Positions 7,350 through 9,589 of a stretch of DNA of 9,589 bases are shown here, piece after piece. The notes below the pieces were generated by a model that was not told the DNA's origin, made no database searches, and was given only the letters and a program-made list of their open reading frames with translations. The first letter of the stretch is position 1. The number at the start of each line of letters is the position of its first letter. The DNA comes from Tepidisphaeraceae bacterium (GTDB lineage: Bacteria; Planctomycetota; Phycisphaerae; Tepidisphaerales; Tepidisphaeraceae), in assembly GCA_025450555.1 (NCBI GenBank), contig JANWHF010000226.1, positions 1 through 9,589 of the forward strand. Reading direction: 5' to 3'. The position numbers were made by a program, and so were the translations under genes.

Positions 7350-8300
7350 TCACGCCGTCCCAAGCGACATAGGCCCGAGCCACCTGCACGCGTTTTCCAT
7401 CACGCGCAACGGATATTCCTGCTTATACACCGGAAAAATTTCATGCCCCGGCCGGAAATAGACGACGCGCCCCTTGCCGATCCTCCAGACACGGCCGCTG
7501 CGGAAATGCTCGCCGTGGTCCCACCGCTCTTCGAACACCGTCTCGTCCGGGGCCGGCACATGGAACGGCTCATCGTACATCTCGGTTTGTTTGATCTCCC
7601 ACTTGGCCGGTAGCCCCTGGGCCAGCGGATGATCGGGCTTCAGCGTCGTTACATGGCTCGGCTTTCCATCCGCACGAAACGCCGGGAAGACGCAGCACGG
7701 CAGCGTGATCTGGAGGTGCAGCTTCCCATCCGAACCCGTCGTCTTGCGTACCGAAGGCGTCAACGGATCCGTGCGCTTCGGCACCGCAAATCGCTCGGGT
7801 GTGATCGTCGTAATAACTGCTGCCTTGCGTTGCTGCGCATCCAAACCCGCCAGCGCATCTTCAATCGTGCGATAGCGCATCGCCTCGACGAAGGGATCCG
7901 ACCAGTGAGCCGAGTGAAGCGTCACCAGCGACATCGCCCCCTGCTTGATTCGATTCAGCAGCTTTGCGGTCAGCTCCGGCTTGATCTTGCCGTTGGTCGG
8001 ATAATGACTCCACCAGATCATCACGTCGCAGTTGTTTACGACGTCATCCGATAGCCCCTGATCCAGATCGTGGAAGGTGACCGAGCGAACCGCCAGCCCC
8101 TTGCAGCCGCGGAGATGGTCGGCAATCGCGTTGCCGAGGAAGTTGCCATAGGCCTGCTTTTGCTCTTTCTGCTGCTCGTCCCAGACGACGACACGAATAT
8201 CCCGCCGCGCCGGCTGCGCAAAAGCGTTACCCGCGTAAACCATCGCGGCCCCGGCAGCGGCCGCCTTCACAAACCGACGCCGCGAAATTGAATTCGACAT
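7350..8300 (-). CDS. Tat-exported ThuA-like domain protein
   Basis: A 316-residue protein read from ATG 8300-8298. A longer frame begins at 8327, but the start at 8300 is chosen because AGGAGAGG sits just before it and because it puts the Tat signal at the N-terminus: SRRRFVK at residues 6-12, then an Ala-rich hydrophobic stretch and a likely cleavage site AFA|QP after residue 28. The rest resembles the ThuA-like (trehalose utilisation) fold, a class I glutamine amidotransferase relative: DIRVVVWDE (34-42), DVMIWWSHY (92-100), LVTLHSAHWSDPF (125-137) and FRPGHEIFPVY near the C-terminus. ThuA-like proteins are linked to sugar metabolism; some members are proposed to act in 3-keto-sugar processing, but the activity is poorly known. 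The gene converges on the GHL6-like gene with 40 bases between the stops. The shared export signal suggests it works in the same compartment as the two hydrolase-like proteins. Confidence 0.87.
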   Translation of the reverse strand: MSNSISRRRFVKAAAAGAAMVYAGNAFAQPARRDIRVVVWDEQQKEQKQAYGNFLGNAIADHLRGCKGLAVRSVTFHDLDQGLSDDVVNNCDVMIWWSHYPTNGKIKPELTAKLLNRIKQGAMSLVTLHSAHWSDPFVEAMRYRTIEDALAGLDAQQRKAAVITTITPERFAVPKRTDPLTPSVRKTTGSDGKLHLQITLPCCVFPAFRADGKPSHVTTLKPDHPLAQGLPAKWEIKQTEMYDEPFHVPAPDETVFEERWDHGEHFRSGRVWRIGKGRVVYFRPGHEIFPVYKQEYPLRVMENACRWLGPMSLGTA

Positions 8301-8303
8301 GAG

Positions 8304-8311
8304 CCTCTCCT
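8304..8311 (-). promoter_or_regulatory. Strong Shine-Dalgarno site of the ThuA-like gene
   Basis: On the minus strand the bases read AGGAGAGG, with the AGGAG core 6 bases before the ATG at 8300. It is the best ribosome binding site in the window and decides between the starts at 8300 and 8327. Confidence 0.8.
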
Positions 8312-8320
8312 GTGCGAGAT

Positions 8321-8334
8321 AGGTCACAGGTCAC
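8321..8334 (-). repeat. Tandem 7-base direct repeat upstream of the ThuA-like gene
   Basis: AGGTCAC occurs twice head to tail on the plus strand (GTGACCT twice on the minus strand), ending 20 bases before the start codon. It lies where a 5' leader or an operator would be. It is short enough to be chance. Confidence 0.35.
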
Positions 8335-8456
8335 TACAAGCCGAAATGCAGTTTGTTTTGGCGCTTCAGTGCCAATTGCAACCAACCCCGCTGTGGATCG
8401 GATGCTTATCGAATGATGAGGATGATTGCCTGCTGGCGATCGTGATCTGGTGGGGT

Positions 8457-8502
8457 AAAAAAATAAAGAGCAGCACGCCGAAGCGGCCGCCCTTTACTTT
8501 TT
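8457..8502 (-). terminator. Intrinsic terminator for the minus-strand RRM/basic-protein unit, probably bidirectional
   Basis: On the minus strand the stem at 8496-8464 pairs TAAAGGGCGGCCGC with GCGTGCTGCTCTTTA around a TTCG loop closed by C-G, the very stable UUCG tetraloop. I count 14 pairs with one bulged T and two G-T pairs. It is followed directly by a T-rich tract (seven A on the plus strand at 8457-8463). Read on the plus strand the stem is followed by five T at 8498-8502, so it could also stop transcription from the left. It lies about 117 bases after the stop of the 8614-8898 gene, which supports that gene being transcribed. Confidence 0.82.
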
Positions 8503-8613
8503 CTCGCCTCGAGCGTCCACTTTTAGGTGGACCCAAGCGGCGATCATGGTCTTGGAGAGAGCACGTCGCGTGCCACGCGCCGCAAGGCGTGAGATTCCTG
8601 GGCCATTGCCGAT

Positions 8614-8898
8614 TCAGGCGCGATCTCCAACTGTCGCAGATTTCCCTTTTCCTCGGCTGGTTCGTCGAAGGACCTTGCCGCTGGCGCGCTGGGTTGCGCG
8701 GGCGAGATCACGCTGCTGGCGGCGCGCGATCTGGCGATCCAGTTTGGCCCAGCCGCGCTCGGCCTCTTCCCGCAGGCTCTCGGTGGCGGAGCCGGACGGT
8801 TTCTTTTTATGTTGTAGAGCCGGCTTTTTTTTCGCTCGGCGGGCTTGGGCGGACCGCTCAGGTAGACTTGCCGCGGATTGGGATCGCCTCTTGGCCAT
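8614..8898 (-). CDS. Small Lys/Arg-rich basic protein, unknown function
   Basis: A 94-residue frame beginning MAKRRS at ATG 8898-8896, preceded by AAGGA at 8910-8906 with a 7-base gap. A longer form from 8925 is possible but lacks as good a ribosome binding site. The protein is strongly basic throughout (clusters such as RRAKKK and KVLRRTSRGKGK), low in hydrophobic residues, and has a central stretch likely to be helical (SLREEAERGWAKLDRQIARR). No domain is recognised. The composition suggests nucleic-acid or ribosome binding, but that is an inference from charge only. It lies 74 bases downstream of the RRM gene on the same strand with no terminator between, and the strong terminator at 8457-8502 follows, so the two probably share a transcript. 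The overlapping frames on both strands look less natural in composition. I am moderately sure that it is real. Confidence 0.55.
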   Translation of the reverse strand: MAKRRSQSAASLPERSAQARRAKKKPALQHKKKPSGSATESLREEAERGWAKLDRQIARRQQRDLARATQRASGKVLRRTSRGKGKSATVGDRA

Positions 8899-8972
8899 GG
8901 GTACATCCTTGTTGCCTGAAGACATTTCTCAATCGCAGCCAGCACCGTTCGGTGAACTTCTTCTAGAATAGG

Positions 8973-9242
8973 TCAGCCGGGGGAATGATGATACTCCCGA
9001 TTTCTGGCTTCGCGGACCGCAATCGGCCGGCCCATCAGTTGCATCTTATTCAATGCGGCCATCGCGGCGCGTGCTTCCCATTCGTGAGTCATCTCGACCA
9101 GTGCGAATTCTTTACCGTCACCGACAGACGGATCGACGGGGAACGAAAGAGACTGCAGGCCCCCGTGTTTGCGGAAGAGCTGAAAGAGATCGCTGCGCGT
9201 GATGCCTGCTGCCAGGTTTCCGACGAAAATTCGCGTGCTCAT
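8973..9242 (-). CDS. RRM-domain RNA-binding protein
   Basis: An 89-residue protein made almost entirely of one RNA recognition motif. RNP2 is textbook (IFVGNL, residues 5-10). RNP1 is at 44-51 (KEFALVEM): Phe46 is kept, but the usual Gly is Glu45 and the second aromatic is Leu48. The alpha-1 helix (RSDLFQLFRKHG), alpha-2 (EWEARAAMAAL) and final strand (RPIAVREAR) are all in place. The ATG at 9242 is preceded by GGAG with a 5-base gap (9251-9248). Small single-RRM proteins occur in cyanobacteria, planctomycetes and some other bacteria and bind single-stranded RNA, often in cold or stress responses. This one lacks the glycine-rich tail found in many of them; it ends soon after the domain with NREYHHSPG. 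It is probably the first gene of a unit with the basic protein downstream. Confidence 0.92.
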   Translation of the reverse strand: MSTRIFVGNLAAGITRSDLFQLFRKHGGLQSLSFPVDPSVGDGKEFALVEMTHEWEARAAMAALNKMQLMGRPIAVREARNREYHHSPG

Positions 9243-9247
9243 TCATG

Positions 9248-9251
9248 CTCC
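9248..9251 (-). promoter_or_regulatory. Ribosome binding site of the RRM gene
   Basis: GGAG on the minus strand, 5 bases before the ATG at 9242. It supports the chosen start. Confidence 0.6.
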
Positions 9252-9382
9252 ATCGTGTGAACAGGACCGCCAACCGGGAAAAAAGCGGCTCGCATTCGGA
9301 ACAAAGGTAAGAGGGGCGAGAGAACCGATCAGGAAAGGCACCAGACGCTGGATTGGCTCGGTCGTCGGACGTACCACCGTCT

Positions 9383-9411
9383 ATGGTAGCACGATCAGCA
9401 AACACCCTCAA
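9383..9411 (-). promoter_or_regulatory. Candidate promoter for the RRM gene
   Basis: On the minus strand, TTGAGG (9411-9406) and TACCAT (9388-9383) are separated by exactly 17 bases, each matching 4 of 6 consensus bases. Transcription would start near 9376 and give a leader of about 134 bases before the ATG at 9242. Confidence 0.3.
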
Positions 9412-9548
9412 CTGAAATCGATTCCGCGAGATAGCGGCGGTCCGATCGCAGCCACCGCGACCGGAGGATTTTGCTCCCGCAACGCCAAATTTTCGCATAA
9501 GCCGTTTTTGAAAATCTGTACATCCGGGGTTTTTTGCTCAGGCGCATG

Positions 9549-9578
9549 TTGCGGATATTTTTGACGAGTGGGTATAAT
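9549..9578 (+). promoter_or_regulatory. Candidate outward promoter at the right edge
   Basis: A perfect TATAAT at 9573-9578 with TTGCGG at 9549-9554, 18 bases upstream. The -35 match is only 3 of 6. If used it would drive a plus-strand gene beginning beyond the window, divergent from the RRM gene. Confidence 0.35.
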
Positions 9579-9589
9579 CTTCAAAACCC

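Larger units (their letters stand above)
8301..8613. other. Intergenic region between the ThuA-like gene and the small basic-protein gene
   Basis: No convincing gene in these 313 bases. They hold, from left to right, the ribosome binding site and tandem repeat of the ThuA-like gene; a short hairpin at 8358-8375 (TTGGCGC, loop TTCA, GTGCCAA, with one G-T pair); the intrinsic terminator at 8457-8502; and a second small hairpin at 8515-8532 (GTCCAC, loop TTTTAG, GTGGAC). The promoter of the ThuA-like gene should lie between about 8312 and 8456, but I see no good -35/-10 pair. Confidence 0.6.
9252..9589. other. Upstream region of the RRM gene, no convincing gene
   Basis: These 338 bases hold open frames on both strands, but none has a recognisable domain or a natural composition. 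Structures seen: a weak minus-strand promoter at 9383-9411; two adjacent hairpins at 9424-9437 and 9441-9465, the second a 9-pair stem that is complete only in minus-strand RNA, through one G-U pair; and a TATAAT box at 9573-9578 reading out of the right edge on the plus strand. The stretch is probably the regulatory region between the RRM gene and a divergent gene beyond the window. Confidence 0.5.

Noticed and set aside
8301..8327. Upstream start for the ThuA-like gene at 8327
   Set aside because: It would add nine residues before the Tat signal and place the strong AGGAGAGG site inside the coding region.
8544..8945. Alternative minus-strand frame of 133 codons over the basic-protein gene
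   Set aside because: No good ribosome binding site and a Pro/Arg/Ala-biased sequence without a domain; the MAKRRS frame has an AAGGA site at proper spacing.
8943..8954. Short palindrome CACCG-TT-CGGTG between the RRM and basic-protein genes
   Set aside because: Five pairs with a 2-base loop and no U-tract; a size expected by chance in GC-rich DNA.
8346..8966. Plus-strand open frame of 206 codons
   Set aside because: It would cross the intrinsic terminator and overlap the small basic-protein gene; its translation is rich in Trp, Cys and Arg in a shadow-like way and shows no domain.
9118..9564. Overlapping open frames on both strands near the right edge (minus 9118-9498, plus 9199-9564)
   Set aside because: Both overlap the RRM gene or its leader, neither has a recognisable motif, and the RRM frame is clearly the coding one.
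1..9589. CRISPR array, insertion sequence, tRNA or defence system
   Set aside because: I saw no regularly spaced repeats, transposase-like protein, tRNA-like cloverleaf or defence-related domain on either strand.

Overview
The window looks like a piece of a chromosome from the Planctomycetota or a related PVC-group bacterium. I infer this from the GC-rich coding sequence, from three neighbouring Tat-exported proteins of carbohydrate-related families, from a bacterial RRM protein, and from a REP-like palindromic repeat of a kind I recall from planctomycete and verrucomicrobial genomes. No rRNA or other definitive marker is present, so the taxonomy is an inference.

Layout, left to right. (1) 1-2127, plus strand: the C-terminal part of a radical SAM enzyme cut by the window edge, overlapped by 26 bases by a complete MFS transporter; the two are probably translationally coupled. 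(2) 2274-7309, plus strand: two large Tat-exported proteins. The first is an 894-residue putative lipoprotein that looks like a glycoside hydrolase with an N-terminal GH20/GH67-like domain and a C-terminal beta-rich domain. The second is a 757-residue protein of the GHL6 / beta-galactosidase-trimerisation type. The 77 bases between them are almost filled by a perfect 23+23 bp inverted repeat (4956-5024) whose arms are themselves hairpins; the stop codon of the first gene is the first three bases of the repeat. (3) 7350-8300, minus strand, convergent: a Tat-exported ThuA-like protein with a clear Shine-Dalgarno site that fixes its start. (4) 8301-8613: non-coding, with a strong intrinsic terminator (UUCG-type tetraloop, U-tracts on both sides) that ends minus-strand transcription arriving from the right and may work in both directions. 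(5) 8614-9242, minus strand: a small Lys/Arg-rich protein lying downstream of a single-domain RRM RNA-binding protein, probably one transcript. (6) 9252-9589: no convincing gene; possible leader hairpins, a weak minus-strand promoter and a TATAAT box reading out of the right edge.

Working together: the three Tat proteins plausibly form a small export-dependent sugar-processing set, with two catalytic-type proteins outside the cytoplasm and a ThuA-like partner, possibly fed by an unseen regulator and transporter. The MFS/radical SAM pair and the RRM/basic-protein pair look like independent units. I see no CRISPR array, insertion sequence, tRNA or defence system. The most unusual structure is the nested palindrome between the two large genes; the RRM plus basic-protein mini-operon is the next most interesting item.
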